Shown here piece by piece: positions 1 to 5,323 of a stretch of 6,349 nt of DNA (position 1 is its first letter; each line of letters starts with the position of its first letter). The notes beneath the pieces were generated by a model. That model saw only the letters and a list, made by a program, of their open reading frames with translations, had not been told where the DNA came from and ran no database searches. Source of the DNA: Planctomycetes bacterium RIFOXYC2_FULL_41_27 (lineage in GTDB: Bacteria; Planctomycetota; Brocadiia; Brocadiales; Brocadiaceae); the NCBI GenBank assembly GCA_001828645.1, contig MHZD01000146.1:1-6349 (forward strand). The letters are read 5' to 3'. A program made the position numbers and the translations under genes.

Positions 1-447
1 AATTGACCTTGAATAGTATGGGCTCGGAGTATGCTCCCCTTTCGGGAGCTTGTTTCCCCAAAGGTAAGTGATTTTTTTTGTAAGAGATGGAAACCAATGA
101 GGGAAAATTACGCATACCCTTGCAGCATAATCGTCAGCATCTTTTTTCATCTCGTCTCCCTTTTTAATAATGTTTTCAACTTTCCACCGCCAGGTCAGTA
201 TAGGGTATTCTTTAAGGTCATACTTATATTTATAAATCAAGGCGGATGCCGAAGCCTTGCTTTCAGCCTTCAGTACATGACCATTATCTGTTTTGACAAT
301 ACTGTATTGAGTCTCACCCTTGAACTTCTCACATTCCCATTGTGGCTTTAATCCATTTTCAAAATCATCAATTGTTATGATTTGTCCAGCAGCACAGTTT
401 ATGGAAATGCATACGATAAACAGGATTGCAAACAGAATGTCTTTCAT
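1..447 (-). CDS. DUF3047 family exported protein, C-terminus cut by window edge
   Basis: The frame is open for 149 codons from ATG at 447 to the left edge of the window, so the C-terminus is missing. Residues 1-20 form a signal peptide: a short charged start, a hydrophobic core (ILFAILFIVCISI) and a likely cleavage after Cys-Ala-Ala. The mature part shows features I associate with DUF3047 proteins: an early DDFENGL segment (residues 27-33), a TWRWKV core (85-90), DDYAARVCVIF (105-115), and a YLWGNKLPKGEHTPSPY stretch (128-144). Family members are usually a little over 200 residues, so roughly a third is off the window. The biochemical function of DUF3047 is not known to me; the signal peptide points to the periplasm or envelope. 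It starts 87 nt after the transglutaminase stop on the same strand, so co-transcription is possible. No good Shine-Dalgarno is visible before this ATG. The family call is from recognition of motifs, not a search. Confidence 0.82.
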   Translation of the reverse strand, partial: MKDILFAILFIVCISINCAAGQIITIDDFENGLKPQWECEKFKGETQYSIVKTDNGHVLKAESKASASALIYKYKYDLKEYPILTWRWKVENIIKKGDEMKKDADDYAARVCVIFPHWFPSLTKKITYLWGNKLPKGEHTPSPYYSRSI

Positions 448-534
448 TGATAATTCATGTCCAATTTTAAGTTGATCCGCTGACACCTTCGGGCAAAAGT
501 CCACCTGTGGCGTTGCAATGGGATGAAATGGTAT

Positions 535-1878
535 TCACATGCGGCGGCCGCTTCTATAGAATGAGAACTCGACCACAGCTTTTGCCGGCTTGCCGCCTAT
601 TTCCAGCACGGGATAAGCCAGGAAATTAATGGGGCCTGAAGCGGGACCCGGGGTAACCACAAGGTCGCGGCCGCTGCTGAACTCGAACCGGTTGGCTGGG
701 TGATGACCAAAGTAGTAGGCTGCCAGGTTTCTATACTTGTTGGCCTCGCTGATGTCGACGGGCCACCATTTACCCTCGGCGTAGAATTCCGCCCAGCAAT
801 GGTAACCGGATATCCTGCCCTCATTGCGTTCCGACGGGATTGCCGCGCCGATGGCGAAGCGCGCCGGAATGCCAACGGCCCGCGACAGGGCGATGAAGTA
901 TGCATGAAAATCCGAGCAGTTGCCGGTGTGCTCGTTACAGGCATACACGGCATCACCATGGCCCCATCCGTATCCATACTTCATGTAGCGCATCTGGTCG
1001 ATAACGTAATCGTAGAGGGCGCGCGCTCGTGCTAAGTCGCCCTGCTTGCCCTTGACAACTTCCTCGGCGATCGTGCGGAACTCCTCGTTAACGGGCACCA
1101 AACGCTCCGGCTTCAGGTACTTTCCGTCATCGGACAACGAACCCACATAGGCGGTCTTCTCAATACGCTGCACGAGAAAACGCATCTCGACGGCTTGGTT
1201 GCTGTGCTCCGGGCTAAGTTCAAGAAAAAGTACGCGGTTGCCATGCACAGGCTCCTCCAGAATGCACTGTTCCCCGGGAACTTTTATGGCCGTTACCTCA
1301 ACCGTTTGAAATGCGTCCGTAGCCGGCATAGGCAGCCACATGTGCGCGGAATCGGTCAGTTCAGGCAGTATAACCCTATAGACGAATTCAAATGCGTCAC
1401 GGTCTGTGACGACACCCAGCAGATGGTACGGTGCGCCCGTTACGGGGACCGTGTGCCATGTTCCGTCCCGCTTCTGTTCCCAAGTGTAGAGGGGTTGACC
1501 GTTGATCTTATGAACGATCGTCTCTGTGACAGTCATCAAGCCAGGATCGCCTTCCAGAAAGAAATCCACATCATAAACATCACCCTCGGTGTCGACCATG
1601 TCCACGCAGGCAAAATGGCTGCGTGGACCCAGATTCGACAGGTATTCCGTGTGAACGCGAACCAGATTCAGACGAAGCTCTCTGTCGCCGAAGGGAAGTC
1701 TGAAATGCCCTTCGCCCAGGCGGATCTGTTCTTCGATATGGCGCTCGATGCCTGCCTGTATATCCGCTGTTACCACATTTGGCACGGGGGTAAATACGTC
1801 CCGCATCTCTTTTCGCATACAGCCCGCAAACACAGCGCAGACTGCCACTGCTACTGGAATGATTGTTCGCCAGCTCAT
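535..1878 (-). CDS. Transglutaminase-like lipoprotein with N-terminal domain shared with its neighbours
   Basis: A complete 447-residue protein. Residues 1-20 are a lipoprotein-type signal ending in the lipobox VFAGC (Cys20), so it is probably membrane-anchored. Residues about 40-142 match the domain of the two small exported proteins upstream, for example LVRVHTEYLS, HFACVD, YDVDFFLEG and HKINGQPLYTW. A linker or beta-rich region follows. Residues about 265-385 form a transglutaminase-like (papain-fold) core with the full triad: Cys321 in TGNCSDFH, His360 in GYHCWAEFY and Asp375 in WWPVDISE. In bacteria this fold usually acts as a protease, peptidase or amidase rather than a cross-linker, so the reaction is open. 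The start is supported by AGGGGA nine nt upstream. The gene is visibly richer in GC (about 55-70% in sampled 60-nt lines) than its flanks (about 33-48%), which hints at separate ancestry. Family assignment is firm; the substrate is unknown. Confidence 0.93.
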   Translation of the reverse strand: MSWRTIIPVAVAVCAVFAGCMRKEMRDVFTPVPNVVTADIQAGIERHIEEQIRLGEGHFRLPFGDRELRLNLVRVHTEYLSNLGPRSHFACVDMVDTEGDVYDVDFFLEGDPGLMTVTETIVHKINGQPLYTWEQKRDGTWHTVPVTGAPYHLLGVVTDRDAFEFVYRVILPELTDSAHMWLPMPATDAFQTVEVTAIKVPGEQCILEEPVHGNRVLFLELSPEHSNQAVEMRFLVQRIEKTAYVGSLSDDGKYLKPERLVPVNEEFRTIAEEVVKGKQGDLARARALYDYVIDQMRYMKYGYGWGHGDAVYACNEHTGNCSDFHAYFIALSRAVGIPARFAIGAAIPSERNEGRISGYHCWAEFYAEGKWWPVDISEANKYRNLAAYYFGHHPANRFEFSSGRDLVVTPGPASGPINFLAYPVLEIGGKPAKAVVEFSFYRSGRRM

Positions 1879-2123
1879 AGAAGGTTTTCCCCTGAAAGCC
1901 AGTCTGTATTCAAGAGACCTGGCATCACTTTGAGTCCCCCTGCCTTCATGTTACAACCCGACAGAAATACGAAAACATTGTCGACAACAGTATAGCGCTC
2001 ATTGCTCTCATCATAATCCGAATACTCCTTTTCTTTCTGGTCAGAACGTTTACCCGCAACCGACAGGTAGGCTAGTTTTTTAGCGTCTCTAACACAGATA
2101 ATTCTCATCCGCTTAATCTGCAT
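1875..2123 (-). CDS. Hypothetical 82-aa ORF, translationally overlapping the transglutaminase gene
   Basis: I do not recognise this product. It opens 3 nt after the stop of the upstream 182-aa gene, and its TGA overlaps the ATG of the transglutaminase gene as ATGA, an arrangement typical of translational coupling. The N-terminal half is charged (RDAKK, then a DQKEKEYSDYDESNERY segment). The C-terminal half is more hydrophobic, with VVDNVFVFLSGCNMKAGG. There is no signal peptide or transmembrane segment. An alternative start at Met6 (position 2108) is possible; neither start has a convincing Shine-Dalgarno. Points in favour are that the frame exactly fills the gap and has the coupling overlap. 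Points against are the short length, weak initiation and unknown family. It could be a decayed gene remnant whose only present role is to carry the ribosome-binding site of the next gene. Confidence 0.35.
   Translation of the reverse strand: MQIKRMRIICVRDAKKLAYLSVAGKRSDQKEKEYSDYDESNERYTVVDNVFVFLSGCNMKAGGLKVMPGLLNTDWLSGENLL
1888..1893 (-). promoter_or_regulatory. Ribosome-binding site of the transglutaminase gene
   Basis: AGGGGA on the minus strand, nine nt before the ATG at 1878. It supports that start codon, which also places the lipoprotein signal at the very N-terminus. The site lies inside the 3' end of the 82-aa ORF. Confidence 0.6.
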
Positions 2124-2126
2124 GTA

Positions 2127-2675
2127 TTAGGGATGGCCAGGATGCTCCCTCTTAGCAGGCTCAGGATATTCCTTTTCAACTATGATAGCCTTCTTTTCCC
2201 AAAGGTCTTTCTTTTTATTATAGTCCCAGGTGTAATTTTCCTTGCCATTCACCTTGTGGACGGAAATACTCGTTTTATCAACCCTTAAATTATCCTTGTC
2301 TGTCCCCTGCACGAAGAAGTCCAGGTCGTACCTGTTACCATCTTTCCCTTTAAAGTCTGCGCAGACAAAATATTCATCGGTTTTTGTCGGAGAGAGCCGC
2401 TCCCGATGCACCCTATCAAGCGTTAGCTCCATATCTTTTCCTGTGTTCTTATCATGGTACTTGAAAACACCATCCGTAGCATTTTTTCGAACGTATTCCT
2501 CGGCGAATTTTGCTACATCCTCCTTGGTTATACGCGGTTTTTCTTCCTCCGTACGAGGCGCCATTTGCCCTGGGTGCTCTCCCCCGAACAGAGTGCTTAC
2601 AGTGTTCAATCCCAATATAATCGATAAGATCGTTGCAGCAGTCAAACTTTTTCTCAATAACATGGATAAATTCAT
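2127..2675 (-). CDS. Small exported protein (182 aa), paralogue of the adjacent 185-aa protein
   Basis: I chose the ATG at 2675, not the longer reading frame from 2789. AAAGGAGA sits seven nt upstream, and the protein then starts directly with a signal peptide (MNLSMLLRKS, then a hydrophobic run to about residue 30). The mature protein begins GGEHPG. Residues about 50-162 form one domain with LTLDRVHRERLS (84-95), EYFVCADFKGKDG (101-113), YDLDFFVQG (116-124) and HKVNGKENYTW (140-150). The only cysteine of the mature part is Cys105. The tail is charged and ends in EHPGHP. The domain is nearly identical to that of the 185-aa protein and is also found, more diverged, in the transglutaminase lipoprotein. 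I cannot name the family. Export to the periplasm is well supported. The function is unknown; a binding or accessory role for the neighbouring lipoprotein is only an inference. Confidence 0.88.
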   Translation of the reverse strand: MNLSMLLRKSLTAATILSIILGLNTVSTLFGGEHPGQMAPRTEEEKPRITKEDVAKFAEEYVRKNATDGVFKYHDKNTGKDMELTLDRVHRERLSPTKTDEYFVCADFKGKDGNRYDLDFFVQGTDKDNLRVDKTSISVHKVNGKENYTWDYNKKKDLWEKKAIIVEKEYPEPAKREHPGHP

Positions 2676-2682
2676 GATTGGA

Positions 2683-2690
2683 TCTCCTTT
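2683..2690 (-). promoter_or_regulatory. Ribosome-binding site fixing the start of the 182-aa gene
   Basis: AAAGGAGA on the minus strand with a seven-nt spacer to ATG at 2675. No comparable site precedes the upstream ATG at 2789, and the extra 38 residues would bury the signal peptide, so the shorter start is preferred. Confidence 0.8.
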
Positions 2691-2714
2691 ATCAAAAGGT
2701 GAACGAATCTGTAA

Positions 2715-2746
2715 TGGCAGTTGTACCTTGAAAAGTATAACTGCCA
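2715..2746. other. Inverted repeat in the leader of the 182-aa gene
   Basis: TGGCAGTTGTAC (2715-2726) faces GTATAACTGCCA (2735-2746): twelve positions with one mismatch, separated by 8 nt. The mismatch is a G-U wobble in plus-strand RNA and an A-C mismatch in minus-strand RNA, so the symmetry may matter in DNA (an operator) rather than in the transcript. It lies 40 to 71 nt upstream of the start codon at 2675. The matching leader of the 185-aa gene keeps only the CAGTTA half. Confidence 0.35.
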
Positions 2747-2869
2747 ATCGCCATACAAATTCACTGGCATTAAAGATACAAAATGACATTAATTTCTACT
2801 CTGAACTACCCCCTTTCCTGAAATATTGCTTTGGAAAAAGCCACAGATGTGCTGATTCAGAACGTTTTC

Positions 2870-2904
2870 AGTCAGTACCACCAGCTATACTGGCGGCACT
2901 GACT
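2870..2904 (-). other. 15-bp stem-loop just after the 185-aa gene stop
   Basis: In minus-strand RNA the arms AGUCAGUGCCGCCAG and CUGGUGGUACUGACU pair along all 15 positions, with two G-U wobbles and a five-nt loop (UAUAG). In plus-strand RNA the two wobbles become A-C mismatches, so the structure belongs to minus-strand transcripts. It starts four nt after the TAA of the 185-aa gene and precedes the 182-aa gene. No U-run follows, so it is not a standard intrinsic terminator. It may protect the 3' end of a processed message or slow the polymerase between the two paralogues. Confidence 0.55.
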
Positions 2905-2908
2905 TTTA

Positions 2909-3466
2909 TTAAGGATAGTCAGGCTTCGGATGTTCGGGCTGCTCTGGTTGTTCCTTTTCGGTTTTGATGGTTTTCTTCTGCCACACACCTTTCTTCTCAT
3001 TGTAGTTCCAGGAGTAATTTTCTTTGCCATTTACCTTGTGGATGGAAATGCTCTTTTTATCAACATTTAAATAGCTCTTGCTTTTCCCCTGCACGAAGAA
3101 GTCAAGGTCATAAGTATTACCGTCCTTTCCTTTGAAATCGGCACAGACAAAATACTCATCCTTATTTATCTGCGAGAGCCGTTCACGGTGTACCTTGTCA
3201 AGCGTTAACTCCAGCTCTTTTTTAGTATTTTTATCATAGTGCTTGAAAATGCCGTCCCTGGAATTTTTTTGAACATACTCCTCGGCAAATTTTGCAACGT
3301 CCTCCAGGGTTACATTCGATATTTCTTTCCCTTTGGGATGCTCCTTCTTCTCGGGGTGCTCTGGATGCTCTTTAGCAGACAGAATACATGAAGTGTTTAA
3401 TGCCCACGTAACTGATAAAATTGCTACTACGGTTAAAGCTTTTCTTAGCATTACGGATAAGCGCAT
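2909..3466 (-). CDS. Small exported protein (185 aa) with His-Pro-rich termini, paralogue of the 182-aa protein
   Basis: The ATG at 3466 is preferred to an upstream in-frame ATG at 3490, because AGGAGGT lies six nt before it and the protein then opens with a signal peptide (MRLSVMLRKA, hydrophobic to about residue 30, likely cleavage after ILSA at residue 31). The mature N-terminus is KEHPEHPEKKEHPKGK. Residues about 54-165 are the same domain as in the 182-aa protein: LTLDKVHRERLS (87-98), EYFVCADFKGKDG (104-116), YDLDFFVQG (119-127) and HKVNGKENYSW (143-153), with Cys108 conserved. The C-terminus has a second Pro/His/Glu stretch (EQPEQPEHPKPDYP). The family is unrecognised. The EHP repeats could bind metal or act as flexible linkers; that is inference only. 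It is the first gene of the minus-strand block, and a stem-loop follows its stop. Confidence 0.9.
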   Translation of the reverse strand: MRLSVMLRKALTVVAILSVTWALNTSCILSAKEHPEHPEKKEHPKGKEISNVTLEDVAKFAEEYVQKNSRDGIFKHYDKNTKKELELTLDKVHRERLSQINKDEYFVCADFKGKDGNTYDLDFFVQGKSKSYLNVDKKSISIHKVNGKENYSWNYNEKKGVWQKKTIKTEKEQPEQPEHPKPDYP

Positions 3467-3472
3467 TGATGT

Positions 3473-3479
3473 ACCTCCT
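3473..3479 (-). promoter_or_regulatory. Ribosome-binding site fixing the start of the 185-aa gene
   Basis: AGGAGGT, a full-strength Shine-Dalgarno, six nt upstream of ATG at 3466 on the minus strand. It lies inside the longer reading frame from 3490 and rules against that start. Confidence 0.88.
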
Positions 3480-3746
3480 ATAAAAATCAATGGATCTGTT
3501 CGACAATCGAATCTTAAAATGCGTAACTGCGGTTGCTCGAAATTTCACTCATAAAGGGAGTCTTTTTGGTTCACGTTATACCTTTTATAAATCTAAGTCT
3601 TTTCCTCACTGGTAAACGTAATGTTATGACAAACAACGAGCAAGATATATTCCTATAAAATAAAAAAGATATGTTTATAACCTGAGTTTCTGTCTGTACG
3701 TTAACTACATTTTCCGGTGCAACCCCCTTGCAAGTGACAAAGTAGT

Positions 3747-3775
3747 TTGACACACATAGCATATTATGATATTAT
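3747..3775 (+). promoter_or_regulatory. Sigma-70-type promoter for hemC
   Basis: TTGACA (3747-3752), a perfect -35 box, is followed after exactly 17 nt by TATTAT (3770-3775), one base off the -10 consensus. It points to hemC, with transcription expected to begin near 3782 and give a leader of about 130 nt. No equally good promoter was found for the divergent minus-strand genes in the same interval. Confidence 0.7.
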
Positions 3776-3788
3776 CCTTTTGTGAAAT

Positions 3789-3822
3789 AAAATAATTGTA
3801 ACGACAAGCTCACAATTATTTT
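3789..3822. promoter_or_regulatory. 11-bp perfect inverted repeat downstream of the hemC promoter
   Basis: AAAATAATTGT (3789-3799) and ACAATTATTTT (3812-3822) are perfect reverse complements separated by 12 nt. The repeat begins 14 nt after the -10 box, so it covers roughly +7 to +40 of the expected transcript. This is a usual place for a repressor operator, but it would also fold as an AU-rich stem in the RNA. The motif does not match a binding site I can name. Confidence 0.5.
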
Positions 3823-3847
3823 GTTGTTTAAGAATTTCACCCTGGCA

Positions 3848-3893
3848 GCGCAACCGTCTCGGTTGCGCAAATGAGAAAACTGCCGAAGGCGGC
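3848..3893 (+). other. Two GC-rich hairpins in the hemC leader
   Basis: GCGCAACCG (3848-3856), loop TCT, and CGGTTGCGC (3860-3868) form a perfect 9-bp hairpin. A second, short hairpin, GCCG-AAGG-CGGC, lies at 3882-3893 and is followed by an AT-rich stretch, 20 nt before the hemC ATG. This GC-rich island of about 50 nt stands out from its AT-rich surroundings. It could be part of a leader structure, an attenuator, or a dispersed intergenic repeat. There is no true U-run directly after the larger hairpin. Confidence 0.5.
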
Positions 3894-3913
3894 CTAATTT
3901 TATTTATTCAAAA

Positions 3914-4885
3914 ATGGAGAAGATGAGCATTGGTAAAGAAAAAAGAGTTATTGTAGGTTCCAGAGGCAGTAAACTCGCATTAATCCAGACAAACTGGGTT
4001 ATATCCGAACTGAAACGATTAAATCCCGGTCTTGAATTTCAAATTGAAAAAATTTCTACAAAGGGTGACAAAATCACAAACGCGCCCCTGTCGCGTTTGG
4101 GTGGTGTTGGTTTATTTACCAAAGAACTTGAGGCTGCTTTAATCAAAGAGAAGATAGATATTGCCGTTCACAGCGCCAAGGATGTCCCTGCAGTAATACA
4201 TGAAGGTTTAACCATTGGCGCAACACCAAAACGTGAAGACCCCCACGATGTGCTTATTAGCTGCAACAATGCTACCTTAGAAAAACTCCCGGATGATGCA
4301 CGCATTGGCACAAGCAGTCTGCGCCGAAAGGCGCAGTTACTTGCCTTTCGGCCTGATTTCAAGATTCTGGATTTACGTGGCAATCTGGATACCCGGCTCA
4401 AAAAACTTGAAACAGACGATATGGAGGCCATTGTCGTAGCCCGTGCAGGATTGATCAGGATGCATTATACTGGACAAATCAGCCAAATTATTCCCTTTGA
4501 CATTATGCTGCCCGCTGTGGGGCAGGGTTCGTTGTGTATCGAAATCCGCAAGGATGATGCTCGAATACAAAAAATTGTTTCAGGAATTGATGATGACCAG
4601 ACCAGAATTGCTATTGAAGCAGAAAGGTCTCTCCTGGCAAAACTCCAGGGCGGATGCCAGGTGCCCATAGGTGCGTATGCAGAGGTACAAGGGAAAGAGG
4701 TCTCCATTGAAGCTATTATCTGCACACTGAGTGGCGACCATGCCATACTGGATAGACACAGCGGTCATAAGAATCTGGCAGCGAAGATCGGAGAAGAACT
4801 CGCCCGAAGGATGCTGGAAAATGGCGGGTTGAAGATATTACACGAGGTTCGTAAAGAATTTCAAGGAAGTATTGACCATATATAA
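3914..4885 (+). CDS. hemC: Hydroxymethylbilane synthase (porphobilinogen deaminase)
   Basis: This cytoplasmic enzyme (EC 2.5.1.61) joins four porphobilinogen molecules into hydroxymethylbilane, the precursor of haem, sirohaem and cobalamin. The 323-residue length fits the family (about 310). Domain 1 begins with GSRGSKLALIQTNWV (15-29) and contains KGDKI (50-54), LGGVGLFTKELE (62-73) and HSAKDVP (86-92) with catalytic Asp90. Then come REDPHDVLI (107-115), IGTSSLRRKAQL (131-142) with substrate-binding arginines, and DLRGNLDTRL (153-162). The C-terminal part has LPAVGQGSLCIE (199-210) and LQGGCQVPIGAYAE (244-257), where Cys248 should carry the dipyrromethane cofactor. All key residues are present. 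ATG at 3914 and ATG at 3923 are both possible starts: GGAG lies only three nt before the second and no Shine-Dalgarno precedes the first. It stands alone; no other haem gene is in the window. Confidence 0.98.
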   Translation: MEKMSIGKEKRVIVGSRGSKLALIQTNWVISELKRLNPGLEFQIEKISTKGDKITNAPLSRLGGVGLFTKELEAALIKEKIDIAVHSAKDVPAVIHEGLTIGATPKREDPHDVLISCNNATLEKLPDDARIGTSSLRRKAQLLAFRPDFKILDLRGNLDTRLKKLETDDMEAIVVARAGLIRMHYTGQISQIIPFDIMLPAVGQGSLCIEIRKDDARIQKIVSGIDDDQTRIAIEAERSLLAKLQGGCQVPIGAYAEVQGKEVSIEAIICTLSGDHAILDRHSGHKNLAAKIGEELARRMLENGGLKILHEVRKEFQGSIDHI

Positions 4886-5323
4886 ACGAGTGGGAATTTA
4901 CCTTATTCCAAATCCACAAATTTTGTAGCGACGTATTGGATATCGCGATCATTTAAAAATGGTTAATCAGGTGAGTTCAAGTTTGTAACTTGATTGCATA
5001 GGATTTTCATTTCATTTATGTGGGCTATACGGTGTATGGCATAGAGAATCCCTCTTTATTAATGGAGCTGCGTAGGCCTAGCTTGAACCTGAATATTATA
5101 TTGTGTAAAGTAAAAATCCTGAAGTAAATTCAAATTAAAGCTAAAAACCACTATTTTAAAGAAACTTTTTCAATACATCCTTCTCTTTACAAAAACTTCT
5201 TTTTTCGATAAGTTTTTTCGCTGCTCTATGTAATTTCACAAATGAAAATGGAATAGTATTTCCATTTATAATTTTTGATTCTATTTGCCGAAGCAAAAGT
5301 TTCATACCCACGAAAAGATAAAC
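4886..5323. other. Convergent intergenic region, hemC to M1 peptidase
   Basis: This stretch of 438 nt is AT-rich, especially from 5090 onward. I found no frame with protein-like composition, no ribosome-binding site and no RNA gene. Possible ends of transcription lie here: the AT-rich stem-loop at 5246-5267, and a short TTTGC/GCAAA hairpin at 5284-5297 that has a UUCG loop when read on the minus strand. Confidence 0.55.
5246..5267. terminator. Candidate bidirectional terminator stem-loop
   Basis: AAATGGAA (5246-5253) and TTCCATTT (5260-5267) form a perfect 8-bp stem with a 6-nt loop between the convergent hemC and peptidase genes. A short T-run (ATTTTT) follows within a few bases on the plus strand. 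The stem is AT-rich and the T-run interrupted, so this is only a candidate. It is 57 nt past the peptidase stop but about 360 nt past the hemC stop. Confidence 0.3.

Larger units (their letters stand above)
2127..3530 (-). repeat. Tandem gene duplication (182-aa and 185-aa genes with part of their leaders)
   Basis: The two genes are similar at the DNA level through most of their length, for example in the stretches encoding VNGKENY and DLDFFVQG. The similarity extends upstream of both start codons: minus-strand GCAGTTATAC-TTTTCAAG (ending near 2727) matches GCAGTTACGCATTTTAAG (3513-3530), and both are followed by ATTCG. The distance from GCAGTT to the ATG is nearly the same in both (69 and 64 nt). 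This supports one duplicated unit of leader plus gene. Confidence 0.75.
3467..3913. other. Divergent intergenic region between the 185-aa gene and hemC
   Basis: This gap of 447 nt is AT-rich. It holds the ribosome-binding site and leader of the 185-aa gene on its left, and the hemC promoter, inverted repeat and hairpins on its right. Between about 3535 and 3745 I see no convincing gene or promoter. A 63-codon minus-strand frame (3571-3762) is considered chance. No tRNA-like or other RNA gene fold was noticed. Confidence 0.6.

Noticed and set aside
31..351. Plus-strand open frame (106 codons)
   Set aside because: It is antisense to the DUF3047 gene, whose signal peptide and family motifs explain the region.
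1195..1995. Long plus-strand open frame (266 codons)
   Set aside because: It is antisense to the transglutaminase gene, which has an intact catalytic triad and lipoprotein signal. The plus-strand product has no recognisable motif, and the open frame is a by-product of high GC.
2676..2789. N-terminal extension of the 182-aa protein by 38 residues
   Set aside because: The extension places a good Shine-Dalgarno and a signal peptide inside the protein, and it has no initiation signal of its own.
2242..2967. Long plus-strand open frame (241 codons)
   Set aside because: It runs antisense across the 182-aa gene and the intergenic stem-loop. The product is Ser-rich without a domain, and the minus-strand genes have strong ribosome-binding sites and paralogy.
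3571..3762. 63-codon minus-strand frame
   Set aside because: There is no ribosome-binding site and no protein-like pattern, and it overlaps the hemC promoter. Chance is more likely.
3848..3868. GC-rich hairpin as an intrinsic terminator
   Set aside because: The sequence after the stem is A-rich (AAATGAGAAAA), not a T-run, so it is kept only as a leader hairpin.
4887..4918. Possible hemC terminator around GGAAT/ATTCC and GTGG/CCAC
   Set aside because: The stem is interrupted by unpaired bases and no T-run follows, so it is too weak to annotate.
4465..4952. Several minus-strand frames across the end of hemC
   Set aside because: They are shadows of hemC, and none has a start signal or recognisable product.
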